The position numbers were made by a program, and so were the translations under genes. The notes under the pieces are model-generated. The model saw only the letters and a list, made by a program, of their open reading frames with translations. It was not told the origin of the DNA and did no database searches. Below are positions 26,441 through 34,614 of a stretch of DNA of 40,197 nucleotides, one piece after another. Origin of the DNA: Clostridia bacterium (GTDB lineage: Bacteria; Bacillota; Clostridia; Oscillospirales; CAG-272); contig JAFWPR010000060.1 of assembly GCA_017545225.1 (NCBI GenBank), positions 1-40,197 on the forward strand, given 5' to 3'. The first letter of the stretch is position 1; each line of letters begins with the position of its first letter.

Positions 26441-26473
26441 GCTTCCCCTCTTTGCCGTTCAAAGAGGGGAAGC
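26441..26473 (-). terminator. Probable terminator of the SLH beta-helix gene at 26551
   Basis: GCTTCCCCTCTTTG forms a perfect 14-bp stem with its complement over a five-base loop. On the minus strand it is followed by ATTTTAT. The T-run is short but the stem is strong. Confidence 0.7.
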
Positions 26474-26550
26474 CGTGTAAAGCATTATTTGAAGAAGTCT
26501 TGATATACCGTCCGACGGCGGTATGAGATCCCCGCCGCGCCCGGATCTTA

Positions 26551-29232
26551 TCAGTATCTTCCTATAAGTTCAAAGTGGAAGTCCGGGAAATCCGCGCCGT
26601 CGCGGATCCTGTAGTCTCCCTTCGTCGGATTGACGAAGATGGGGTTTTCGTCCGTCGTGAAGCATCTGTTGCCTTCGACCACGCTGTATTTGTCGGCCTT
26701 GTTCACTTCGGCCATATCCTTCTTGAAGTATACGTTGTCGCGGACGTAGTTGCGCGGGGCGAGAACGAATCCTTCCTCGCCCGCCCGGTCAAGATCGACG
26801 GTCAGGGTCGCAAGTTCGGGACTCATCTCGAAATACTTCTCCTTGAGAACGGGATCGGAATCGAGCGTTTCGAAGAAGCTGACCCACCTCGGATAGAAGG
26901 CTCCGGTGCGATCGTTTTTCATGAACGCATCGAGATCACCCGTCTCGAGATACTGTTCAAGCGGTTCCATAACGCCGCCGCCCGAAAGATTGACGCCTCC
27001 GCTCCTCAGTACCACGTTGTCGTGGACGTTGTTGCTCCGTCCGTCGTGGATCGTGACCGCGCTTTCCACGAACATATTGCCGTATATCTCCGCGCCGGGT
27101 TCGTCGTCGTCAAGATAGATTGCGTATCTGTCTCCGACGAGAGGATAGAACAGGTTGTATCTTATCACGTTGTTCCAGTCGGACTGACTGTTGCCGCAGT
27201 AGATCGCGCCGCAGTCGTGTGAATTGAACATGCAGTTTTTGAAGACGTTGTATTCAATGAGGAGATTTGATCCGCCGTAGGTTATCGCCATATAACTGCA
27301 GTCCACGAACTCGTTGTGAGAGAGCACCGCCTCGTTGCATCCGCCGACTGAGACCGCCGAATTCCATTCCATGACGAGATTGGTGAGCGTTACCAGGTTG
27401 TTGTCGAACAGGAAGTTGCCGCGTTCCGTGAACATCTGACGGACTCCGCAGGGTCCTCCGACCGATATGACTCTGCCCGCGAAGACCGAAAAATCGCAGC
27501 CCGTGATTTTCGTATCGAAATCTACCCCGGCGCGTCCTCCGACGGTCATAGCCATGGTGGAGGTGCACGTGGAGAATTTGCAGCGGTCAAGCGTCAGACC
27601 TACGGATGCGCTCGCTTTCAGCAAATTCTCGCGGTATCCCATTACGGTGAGACCGCGGAACGTGACGTAATCGCACCTGTCCATAATGATACCGTAGTCC
27701 TTCACGGGGAACGTGTAGGAGCCGTGAGGATCGTACACGTACAGAGTGAGCGTGTCCTCGTCGACCCAGTACTCTCCTTCGGCGTTCAGGTCCTCGGTCA
27801 TATTCATAAAGCACGATTCATGGCAGACCGACCACGGGAACTCGCCGTATCTGAGCGACCCCATCCTCGCGGTCTCGGGGTTCGGGATGTAGAAGTCGTA
27901 CCCTCCGGTCTCCTCGTCGATCGTCAGTCCGCCGACGTCGAGCGTGTCCTTGAACCATCCCGTCGTAAGGTATCCGTAAAGCTTGAGCCCCTCAAGCGTG
28001 TGATACTGCGAGACCCGCCTCTGCATTATGACGTTCTTGATCCTGATCTCGTGATCGCTGACCGTTTCTCCGGCGTACTTGTAAAGATTGTCGGTCCCGT
28101 CCGGGTATTTGTCCGGGAAGCGGGCGAGACACAGGACTCCGCTCTCGCTGAAAATGACGTCCTTCGAAGTGTAGCCCGGAAGGATATCGCCTATGTATAC
28201 TTTTTTTATCTTATCGACTGCTTTGGCCTCGAACCACTCTCTTTTATCCCCGTCGACCGGTTCGAATTTGTCAGCCGACACGGAGACGCCTCCGGTGATG
28301 ATCGCCTCGCCGTCGCCGTATCCGCAGTAGATCACGGGGTATTCTTTCGTTCCGGAATCCTCGGCGGTCATCGTGACGTTTTCGGTTTCGTACACGCCCG
28401 CTTTGAACGCCACGACGATGCTTCTGTCCGTGACAGTCTCCTTCAGCGCGCGTACCATCTCAACGGCTCGCGCAAATGTGGCTACGGGATGACCGATATC
28501 GCCCGCCGCTCCGTCGTCGCCGTCGGGCGAGACGTAAACGTCGGCATCTTCGACGAGCGGATATTCTTTCTCAGTATATCGGGAAAGGGGGACCGGATCG
28601 ACGTAAATGAGGTTGAATGTTTCGTCGTATCTTTTTATTATCGCCGCGAACTGCTCGCGCGTGGCGCAACCGCCGGGATCCAGCCGGTTTCCGTCCGTTC
28701 CGTTGATAAGTCCCGCCTCGACCGCCCATTCGAGAGGTTCTTCCGCCCAGTCGGACGTTTTCTCATCGTCCGCGAACGGGGAAAGATCCGCGCGTTCGGG
28801 AACGGACACGGGAGCGGAGGACGAGAAGCGGAAGAGCATGGTCGCAAGCTGCTCTCTTGTGATAAAACTGTCCGGTTCAAAAGTATTTTCGGTTATCCCC
28901 TTGACGACGCCGACGTTCTTGGCCCACGTTACGGCGTCCGTATACCACTCGCCTTCGGGCACGTCGGTAAAATCGTTCGGGACGGTCGGCGCGGGGCTGC
29001 CCTCGCGGCGCCACAGGACCGTGGCGACCATGGCTCGGGTCAGCGATCCCTCGGGGTCGAACAACCCGCCGCCGACTCCGTTCATGTAGCCTTCTTTTAC
29101 GGCGTACGATATCGCCGCCGCGCTCCATCTGTCGTCTTCAACGTCCGAAAAGCCTGAGTTCGCCGCGGACACAGCCGTAACCGAGGACGCGATCATGAGG
29201 ATCGCAAACAGGAGTGAAATCAGCTTTTTCAT
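26551..29232 (-). CDS. SLH-anchored right-handed parallel beta-helix protein
   Basis: 893 aa, with signal peptide about 1-23 and three SLH domains to about 205. The beta-helix part starts DVYVSPDGDDGAAGD and has EDSGTKEYPVIYCGYG, then many short strands with repeated Asn turns (VLSHNEFVD, LIEYNVFKN, VIRYNLFYP). It ends NPIFVNPTKGDYR...FELIGRY. Its helix-entry segment HPVATFARAVEMVR differs from the HPFRTWERARDAVR of three other copies, so it is one of the more diverged members. AAAGGAAACGAT precedes the ATG. It probably binds or cleaves an acidic or fucosylated polysaccharide at the surface, by analogy to GH141-like and lyase beta-helices; catalytic residues are not identified. Confidence 0.85.
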   Translation of the reverse strand: MKKLISLLFAILMIASSVTAVSAANSGFSDVEDDRWSAAAISYAVKEGYMNGVGGGLFDPEGSLTRAMVATVLWRREGSPAPTVPNDFTDVPEGEWYTDAVTWAKNVGVVKGITENTFEPDSFITREQLATMLFRFSSSAPVSVPERADLSPFADDEKTSDWAEEPLEWAVEAGLINGTDGNRLDPGGCATREQFAAIIKRYDETFNLIYVDPVPLSRYTEKEYPLVEDADVYVSPDGDDGAAGDIGHPVATFARAVEMVRALKETVTDRSIVVAFKAGVYETENVTMTAEDSGTKEYPVIYCGYGDGEAIITGGVSVSADKFEPVDGDKREWFEAKAVDKIKKVYIGDILPGYTSKDVIFSESGVLCLARFPDKYPDGTDNLYKYAGETVSDHEIRIKNVIMQRRVSQYHTLEGLKLYGYLTTGWFKDTLDVGGLTIDEETGGYDFYIPNPETARMGSLRYGEFPWSVCHESCFMNMTEDLNAEGEYWVDEDTLTLYVYDPHGSYTFPVKDYGIIMDRCDYVTFRGLTVMGYRENLLKASASVGLTLDRCKFSTCTSTMAMTVGGRAGVDFDTKITGCDFSVFAGRVISVGGPCGVRQMFTERGNFLFDNNLVTLTNLVMEWNSAVSVGGCNEAVLSHNEFVDCSYMAITYGGSNLLIEYNVFKNCMFNSHDCGAIYCGNSQSDWNNVIRYNLFYPLVGDRYAIYLDDDEPGAEIYGNMFVESAVTIHDGRSNNVHDNVVLRSGGVNLSGGGVMEPLEQYLETGDLDAFMKNDRTGAFYPRWVSFFETLDSDPVLKEKYFEMSPELATLTVDLDRAGEEGFVLAPRNYVRDNVYFKKDMAEVNKADKYSVVEGNRCFTTDENPIFVNPTKGDYRIRDGADFPDFHFELIGRY

Positions 29233-29265
29233 ATCGTTTCCTTTCGGATCATGTAGATCATTTTC

Positions 29266-29294
29266 ATTATATCAAAAGAATTACGATTATACAA
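29266..29294 (-). promoter_or_regulatory. Promoter for the SLH beta-helix gene at 26551
   Basis: Minus strand TTGTAT (29289-29294), 17-base spacer ending TTTGA, TATAAT (29266-29271). The rest of 29295-29423 shows nothing further that I can support. Confidence 0.7.
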
Positions 29295-29423
29295 CAGAAG
29301 TTTTATTCCCCGCGTTTCGTTCCGGACGCACGGCGGCCTCGAACGGGACGAGCAGGGAAGTGCGGGGGCATGCATTACGGCGGCAGGAATAAGGGAGATG
29401 GTTTTCTTGATTTTTCGCTCTTC

Positions 29424-32123
29424 TTAATATCTGCCTATATTTTCAAAATGAATATCGGGGAAATCCGCCCCGACGCGGATCCGGTAGTCCCCGAGCGTCG
29501 GGTTGACGAAGCAGGGATTGGCGTCAAGGGCGAAGCCCCTTGAACCTTCAACCGTGACGTACTTCGCGTGATAACGGGCTTCGTCGCCGAAAGGAGTCTG
29601 CGGCGCGCCGTCCGGGTTGAAATATACGTTGTCGCGGATCGTGTTCACCGGGTTGAGGTAGAATCCGTCGTCATCCATTTTGTCGAAATCCATATGGCAG
29701 TCGAGGATGCCGGGACACCATTTTTCAACGCCCGCACGGTATTCGGGATAGGTTTCTATCAGATCGAACACACGCCGCCACTGGTTCGTTATATCCAGCG
29801 CGATCACGTGATCGTTCCCGTAAGCGTCCGCGTCGTACCTCATGCCGTGGCTTACGCTCACGCCTTTCCACCCGTACAGCGAGATGAAAATGTTGTCGTG
29901 AACGGTATTGTCTCTTCCGTTGTGGATCATCACGGGGCTCGGAACTTCATAGAAAAGGTTTTCGTATATATCCGCGCCGCCGGTGTAGTCGTCGACGTAA
30001 TAGCCGTAAGATCCGGTCCCGTCGGCGTGGATCCGGTTGAAGAAATTGCGGCGGACCGTGAGATTCCATCCGTCGACGTTGTGATATGAGTATACCGCGC
30101 CTCCGTCTTCGGAATTCTCCATAACGCTGTCGAAGTTGTTGTATTCGACAAGCACGTTGTACGACAGATCGAACGACACGGCTCCGCGCGAAGAATGGAT
30201 GAAATCGTTGTGCGTGACGAGAAGATCCGAACACGACTCGAGGTGGACCGCGTTGAGGAAATCGTACGCGAGATTTGACGAGGTCACCAGATTGTTGTCG
30301 AATACCACGTTCGCGTGCTTCGAGTAGCGGTACTGCCCCGAGCAGGTCCCGTACACCTTCACGGACTGTCCGTAAGCCAGCGAGAAGGAATTGTCGGTAA
30401 AAGTCAGGTCGAGGTCGCGGCCGACGTCGCATCCTTCAAACAGCACTCCGGCGTTCGACGACACGACGCTGAAACAGGAGCGATCCACCGTCACTCCGTG
30501 GCAGTAGCTTCCCCTGATAAAGCTGCCGGTCGTATTCCTGAACGTGAGTCCCCGGAACGTTACGTTGTCCGTTCTTTCCATGACGATCATATCGCCCCGC
30601 ACGGGGATATGGTAACTCCCGGTCGGCGCGTAAACGTAAAGCGTGCGCGTGTCGCGGCCGATCCAGTATTCTCCCGCGTGATCCAGCTCTTTTGAGACGT
30701 CCGAGACGCACATCCTGATTCCTTTGCCGTCCGCGCCGTCCCACGGAACTCTGAGACGGCCGTACGGGTTCTCGGCGTCATTCATCGTGAGAAGACCGTT
30801 TTCGGAATCGTAGGAAGACGTTTTGAGGTACGTCTTCTCCCACCCGTACATCAGATACCCGTACAGCTTCATACCGGCGACTTCCGCCTCGGAGTACCCG
30901 GAGAGCTTCTTGTGCAGAACGGGGTTCGTGATCTTCATCTGTGAGAAATTCTCCGTTGCGCCTCCGTAGACCAGCTGATCCGTCCCGTCGTCCCATTTGT
31001 TCGGATATCGGGCGACGGTGCAGAGGGCGCCGTCGCTGAAAAGAAGGAGAGAATCTCCGTCAAGACCGGCGTCGAAAAGAGCGGAAACGTCGGCCTTTTT
31101 GATTGCATCGGCGAATTTTTCCTGGAACAGAGCGCGTTCCCCGGCGTCGATGGCGGAGAAATCGTCCGCCGTGATATCGATCCCGTTATTGAACACGACG
31201 TCCCCGTCGCCGTATTTACAGTACGTTATCGGACATTCAGGCGTGCCGGAGTCCTCGGCTGTCAGTTCGATCGAGAGCGGCCCGTAGTCGCCCGCCATAA
31301 ATGCGACTTTGATTCCGTCCCGTCCGGTTTTGTCAAGCGTCCTGACCGCGTCGCGCGCTCGCTCCCACGTCCTGAACGGGTGAGAAAACGACCCGTCCGA
31401 CGTGTCGTCGCCGTCTGCCGCGACGTAAACGTCCGCGTCCGTTACGAGCGGGTATTCCTTTTCGGTATAGTGAGAACGGATTACAGGCGTATTGTATTTG
31501 AGAGTGAACGTGTCGTCGTATCTTTCGATTATCGCGGCGAACTGTTCGCGCGTCGCGAACCCGTCCGGCGCGAGGCGGTTGCCGTCGGTACCCTTTATCA
31601 GGCCCGCTTCTACCGCCCATTCGAGCGGTTCCGTCGCCCAGTCGCTTACTTTTTCATCGTCGGCGAAAGGCTCGAGGTCCGCTCTCTCGGGAACGGATAC
31701 CGGCGCGCCCGACGAGAAGCGGAAGAGCATAGTCGCGAGTTGTTCTCTCGTAATAGGCTCGTCGGGACCGAACGCGGTTTCGGTGAGTCCCTTTACGACT
31801 CCCGTTTCCTTCGCCCACGCGACGGCGCCCGAGTACCACTCGCCCGCGGGGACGTCGTCAAAACCGCTCGGCGCGGCCGGAGCGGGCGATTTCTCGCGCC
31901 GCCAGAGGACGGTCGCGACCATCGCGCGGGTCAGCGATCCCTCGGGATCGAACAGACCGCCCCCGACGCCGTTCATATATCCTTTGTTCACGGCGTAACT
32001 GACCGACGCCTCGCTCCAGCGCCCTTCTTCTACGTCGGAAAAAACGTTCTTCGCTGCTGAAACAACGACGGCGCATGAGAGGATCATGAGAAGCGTGAAG
32101 ACAAGCGAAAGGATTTTTTTCAT
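29424..32123 (-). CDS. SLH-anchored right-handed parallel beta-helix protein
   Basis: 899 aa, with signal peptide about 1-23 (ending VSA) and SLH domains at about 26-205. The beta-helix part has DVYVAADGDDTSDGS, HPFRTWERARDAVR and EDSGTPECPITYCKYG, closely matching the genes at 15568 and 37559. The middle has WIGRDTRTLYVYAPTG and strand-turn motifs LVTHNDFIHS and LVEYNNFDS. It ends NPCFVNPTLGDYR...FENIGRY. It has its own promoter, divergent from the DUF362 gene. Function as for the other copies: surface polysaccharide binding or cleavage, unproven. Confidence 0.85.
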   Translation of the reverse strand: MKKILSLVFTLLMILSCAVVVSAAKNVFSDVEEGRWSEASVSYAVNKGYMNGVGGGLFDPEGSLTRAMVATVLWRREKSPAPAAPSGFDDVPAGEWYSGAVAWAKETGVVKGLTETAFGPDEPITREQLATMLFRFSSGAPVSVPERADLEPFADDEKVSDWATEPLEWAVEAGLIKGTDGNRLAPDGFATREQFAAIIERYDDTFTLKYNTPVIRSHYTEKEYPLVTDADVYVAADGDDTSDGSFSHPFRTWERARDAVRTLDKTGRDGIKVAFMAGDYGPLSIELTAEDSGTPECPITYCKYGDGDVVFNNGIDITADDFSAIDAGERALFQEKFADAIKKADVSALFDAGLDGDSLLLFSDGALCTVARYPNKWDDGTDQLVYGGATENFSQMKITNPVLHKKLSGYSEAEVAGMKLYGYLMYGWEKTYLKTSSYDSENGLLTMNDAENPYGRLRVPWDGADGKGIRMCVSDVSKELDHAGEYWIGRDTRTLYVYAPTGSYHIPVRGDMIVMERTDNVTFRGLTFRNTTGSFIRGSYCHGVTVDRSCFSVVSSNAGVLFEGCDVGRDLDLTFTDNSFSLAYGQSVKVYGTCSGQYRYSKHANVVFDNNLVTSSNLAYDFLNAVHLESCSDLLVTHNDFIHSSRGAVSFDLSYNVLVEYNNFDSVMENSEDGGAVYSYHNVDGWNLTVRRNFFNRIHADGTGSYGYYVDDYTGGADIYENLFYEVPSPVMIHNGRDNTVHDNIFISLYGWKGVSVSHGMRYDADAYGNDHVIALDITNQWRRVFDLIETYPEYRAGVEKWCPGILDCHMDFDKMDDDGFYLNPVNTIRDNVYFNPDGAPQTPFGDEARYHAKYVTVEGSRGFALDANPCFVNPTLGDYRIRVGADFPDIHFENIGRY

Positions 32124-32156
32124 GGTTTTTCTCCGGGGACTTATTTGTTTGAGTTC

Positions 32157-32185
32157 ATTATATCAAAAGGCAGGGGATTATTCAA
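32157..32185 (-). promoter_or_regulatory. Promoter for the SLH beta-helix gene at 29424
   Basis: Minus strand TTGAAT (32180-32185), 17-base spacer ending TTTTGA, TATAAT (32157-32162). Confidence 0.75.
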
Positions 32186-32281
32186 CAAGCTTTTATTTGT
32201 CTCGGCGCGGGACCGGACGGTCGGTTCGTGAAACGAAGCGGCCGCACCTCCCGTCTTTTTACGGGAAGGGCGGGACCGTTC

Positions 32282-32310
32282 TTTACTGCGCGTTCAAGTT
32301 ATGGTAGAAT
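32282..32310 (+). promoter_or_regulatory. Promoter for the DUF362 gene
   Basis: TTTACT (32282-32287), 17-base spacer ending TGG, TAGAAT (32305-32310). AAGGAG follows before the ATG at 32361. Confidence 0.6.
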
Positions 32311-32360
32311 ATCAGATGAAGAACGTTTCAACATATCCTATCGTCTAAGGAGAAAAGAGT

Positions 32361-33401
32361 ATGAAAAAAAGCACCCCGGTTCCCGGCAAGGACGGCAGCA
32401 AATACGTCCCGTTCGATGAACGCACGGGAGAAAGCTCAGACGTTTTCTTTACCCGCGATCTGTCCGAAGAAGGGCTGAAAAAGATTTATGATAAGGTGAG
32501 CTCCGCGCTTTGCGGGAAGATCGCCGTAAAGCTCCATACCGGAGAGGCGGAGGGTCCGAACATCATTCCGCGTCCGTGGGTGCGAGAGCTGTTCGAATCA
32601 CGTCTGCGCGACGCGGCGATCATCGAGACCAATACGTATTACAAGGGCAGCAGATATACGACGGAGGACCACCGCAAAACGCTCGGGATAAACGGATGGA
32701 CGTTCTGCCCCGTCGACATTACCGACAGCGAAGGCGTCGCCGCGCTGCCCGTCAACGGCGGCAAGTGGTTTGAAGAAATGCACGTCGGCAAGAGCATGCT
32801 CGACTACGACTCTCTGCTCGTGCTTACGCACTTCAAAGGTCACATGATGGGCGGCTTCGGCGGCAGCAACAAGAACGTAGGCATCGGATGCGCGGACGGA
32901 AGGATAGGCAAAAAGGAGATCCATACCGTTCCGGGTTCTCCCGATATGTGGAGTATTTCGGAAGAAGAACTGATGGAACGCATCAGTGAAAGCACGAAGG
33001 CGACCGTAGACTTCTTTTCGCCTCACGTCTGCTATATCAACGTCATGAGGAACATGTCCGTCTCCTGCGACTGCGAAGGACCGGGCGCGAAGCCGGTCGT
33101 CACACCGGACGTCGGCATTCTCGCCTCTACGGATATTCTCGCGGTCGATAACGCCTGCGTCGATCTGATCTACGGTCTGCCCGACGGAGGCGGCAAGGTT
33201 CTCATAAAACGCATACAGACCCGTCACGGTCTGCGTCAGCTGAGCTATATGAAGGAACTCGGTATGGGAAACGACCGTTATTCTCTCGTCGATATCGACA
33301 ACGGCGACGCCGTCGTCACGGCGGAGGAAGCAGTCAGGAACGTAGCCCCCGGGTGGAGACCCGACGCATACAACACGTTCGCGGGACGAAACATACTCTG
33401 A
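32361..33401 (+). CDS. DUF362 domain protein
   Basis: 346 aa, no signal peptide. KIAVKLHTGEAEGPNIIPR (about 54-72), LLVLTHFKGHMMGGFGGSNKN and IGCADGRIGKKEIH are typical of DUF362 proteins. TDILAVDNACVDLIYG near 255-270 is the second conserved segment. The family often accompanies Fe-S or redox proteins, and some members carry ferredoxin domains. This one has no CxxCxxC cluster motif, only scattered Cys (VSCDCEG near 233), so it is the short form. The biochemical role is not established. It stands alone between divergent and convergent surface genes, with its own promoter and terminator. Confidence 0.85.
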   Translation: MKKSTPVPGKDGSKYVPFDERTGESSDVFFTRDLSEEGLKKIYDKVSSALCGKIAVKLHTGEAEGPNIIPRPWVRELFESRLRDAAIIETNTYYKGSRYTTEDHRKTLGINGWTFCPVDITDSEGVAALPVNGGKWFEEMHVGKSMLDYDSLLVLTHFKGHMMGGFGGSNKNVGIGCADGRIGKKEIHTVPGSPDMWSISEEELMERISESTKATVDFFSPHVCYINVMRNMSVSCDCEGPGAKPVVTPDVGILASTDILAVDNACVDLIYGLPDGGGKVLIKRIQTRHGLRQLSYMKELGMGNDRYSLVDIDNGDAVVTAEEAVRNVAPGWRPDAYNTFAGRNIL

Positions 33402-33406
33402 CAGAG

Positions 33407-33454
33407 AATCCCCGGCCGCGCCGTATGGAAAACAGCGCGGTCGGGGATTTTTTT
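33407..33454 (+). terminator. Rho-independent terminator after DUF362
   Basis: AATCCCCGGCCGCGC pairs (one G-T pair) with GCGCGGTCGGGGATT, followed by TTTTTT. The loop is about 12 bases. Confidence 0.85.
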
Positions 33455-33540
33455 CGTTCGGGCGGGACGCGGTATACGTGAACCGCGGACCCGCGCCGCA
33501 GATCATAGAGGGACGTCACGACGGCGGTCACTCCGCCTTC

Positions 33541-34574
33541 TTACTCCGAGAGAAATTCGCGCATTTTCAGCAGCTTTTCTTCGGGAATGCCCCAGTTCGT
33601 CAGGTGGAGCATAACGAGCTCGGAAAGCGAGTGCTCTCCGAAACATTCGCGCAGGTATGCGAAATAGTCCTTGAGGTCATAGCACTCTCTCCAATTTCTG
33701 TATTCGTGGAAACAAGTGAAGTTATAGTCGAGCATGATATCGGAGTCGGAAAAGCCGAGGATCCCTCCGATTACTATAGACAGGAACCCCGTCCGGTCGG
33801 CTCCGGTGTGGCAGTGGTAATAAACGGGATACGCGCTCTCATCGAAAGGACCTCGAACGCCTTTTTCATCTGGCCTAGTCCGCGGTCGTTGAACGTGCCG
33901 CCGAACGGAGCGTCGAAAGAGACCTGAACGTACCTGACCGCGTCTCCGACGGGGCTTTTTTCATAGCGGCCCTCCGCCTCGTGTCTCAGGTCGATCTGCG
34001 ACCTGATCCCGAGTTCCTTTATAAAGGTGTCCTTTCCTCTGTCCGTGAGGCCCTGATTGTCGACGTCCTCGAAGCAGTCCGGTTCCGGGTACGTTCCGCG
34101 GTAAAGCAGACCCTGCCTGATCCGCCGTCCGTCGGGAGTGATCTTTCCGCCGAGATCGCGGAAATTCGGGGAGAAGTCCGCGGCGATAGGACGGATCGGG
34201 TCGGGCGCCGTTGTAAAAGACCGCGTCTCCGACACGACCTCGCCGGACGTCACACGCCAGAAATACCGTTTTCCGGTCATGAAATTGCGTCCCGCCGAGA
34301 AGAATTCGCCGTCCTGCGACTGCGAGACGCGGGTGAGATTAACGTACCTGCATTCCCTGAAATCCTTGCTCTCGGACACCTCGAGCTTCTGGGGAACGGG
34401 AACGCCCTCAGAGGTCCATCTGAAAAGCACGGCCGCCGGCCACGACGACTCGCCGGAAATGAAGCTTACGGGACCTTTGGGCAGACCGTCCCGGAATTCA
34501 TTTATGAATCTTCTCTGCTCCTCCGTAAGAACGGAGATCTCCGCCCCGTTTGCCGGTGACAAAAGCGTTATCAT
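33541..34574 (-). pseudogene. Tyrosine-protein phosphatase with Fn3-like N-terminus, frameshifted before the active site
   Basis: 1034 bases, one short of a whole number of codons. From ATG at 34574 (GGAGG nine bases upstream) the product has an Fn3-like N-terminal region (about 1-125, with FRWTSEGVPVPQKLEV and GKRYFWRV). It is followed by a bacterial tyrosine phosphatase core: PNFRDLGGK, LYRGTYPEP, LGIRSQIDLRHEAEG. Near 33841-33849 (CTTTCGATGAG on the minus strand) the frame slips. Adding one base there restores S-D-E-S-A-Y-P-V-Y-Y and the C-x5-R active site HCHTGADRTG, then a normal C-terminus starting MLDYNFTCF and ending at 33541. It dephosphorylates proteins or phosphoinositides in relatives. 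It lies 40 bp after the SLH beta-helix gene and is probably in its operon. Sequencing error versus true inactivation cannot be told. Confidence 0.88.
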
Positions 34575-34614
34575 CGATCGTTTCCTCCTTTCACAGTCCT
34601 GTGCGCGGAAGAGT

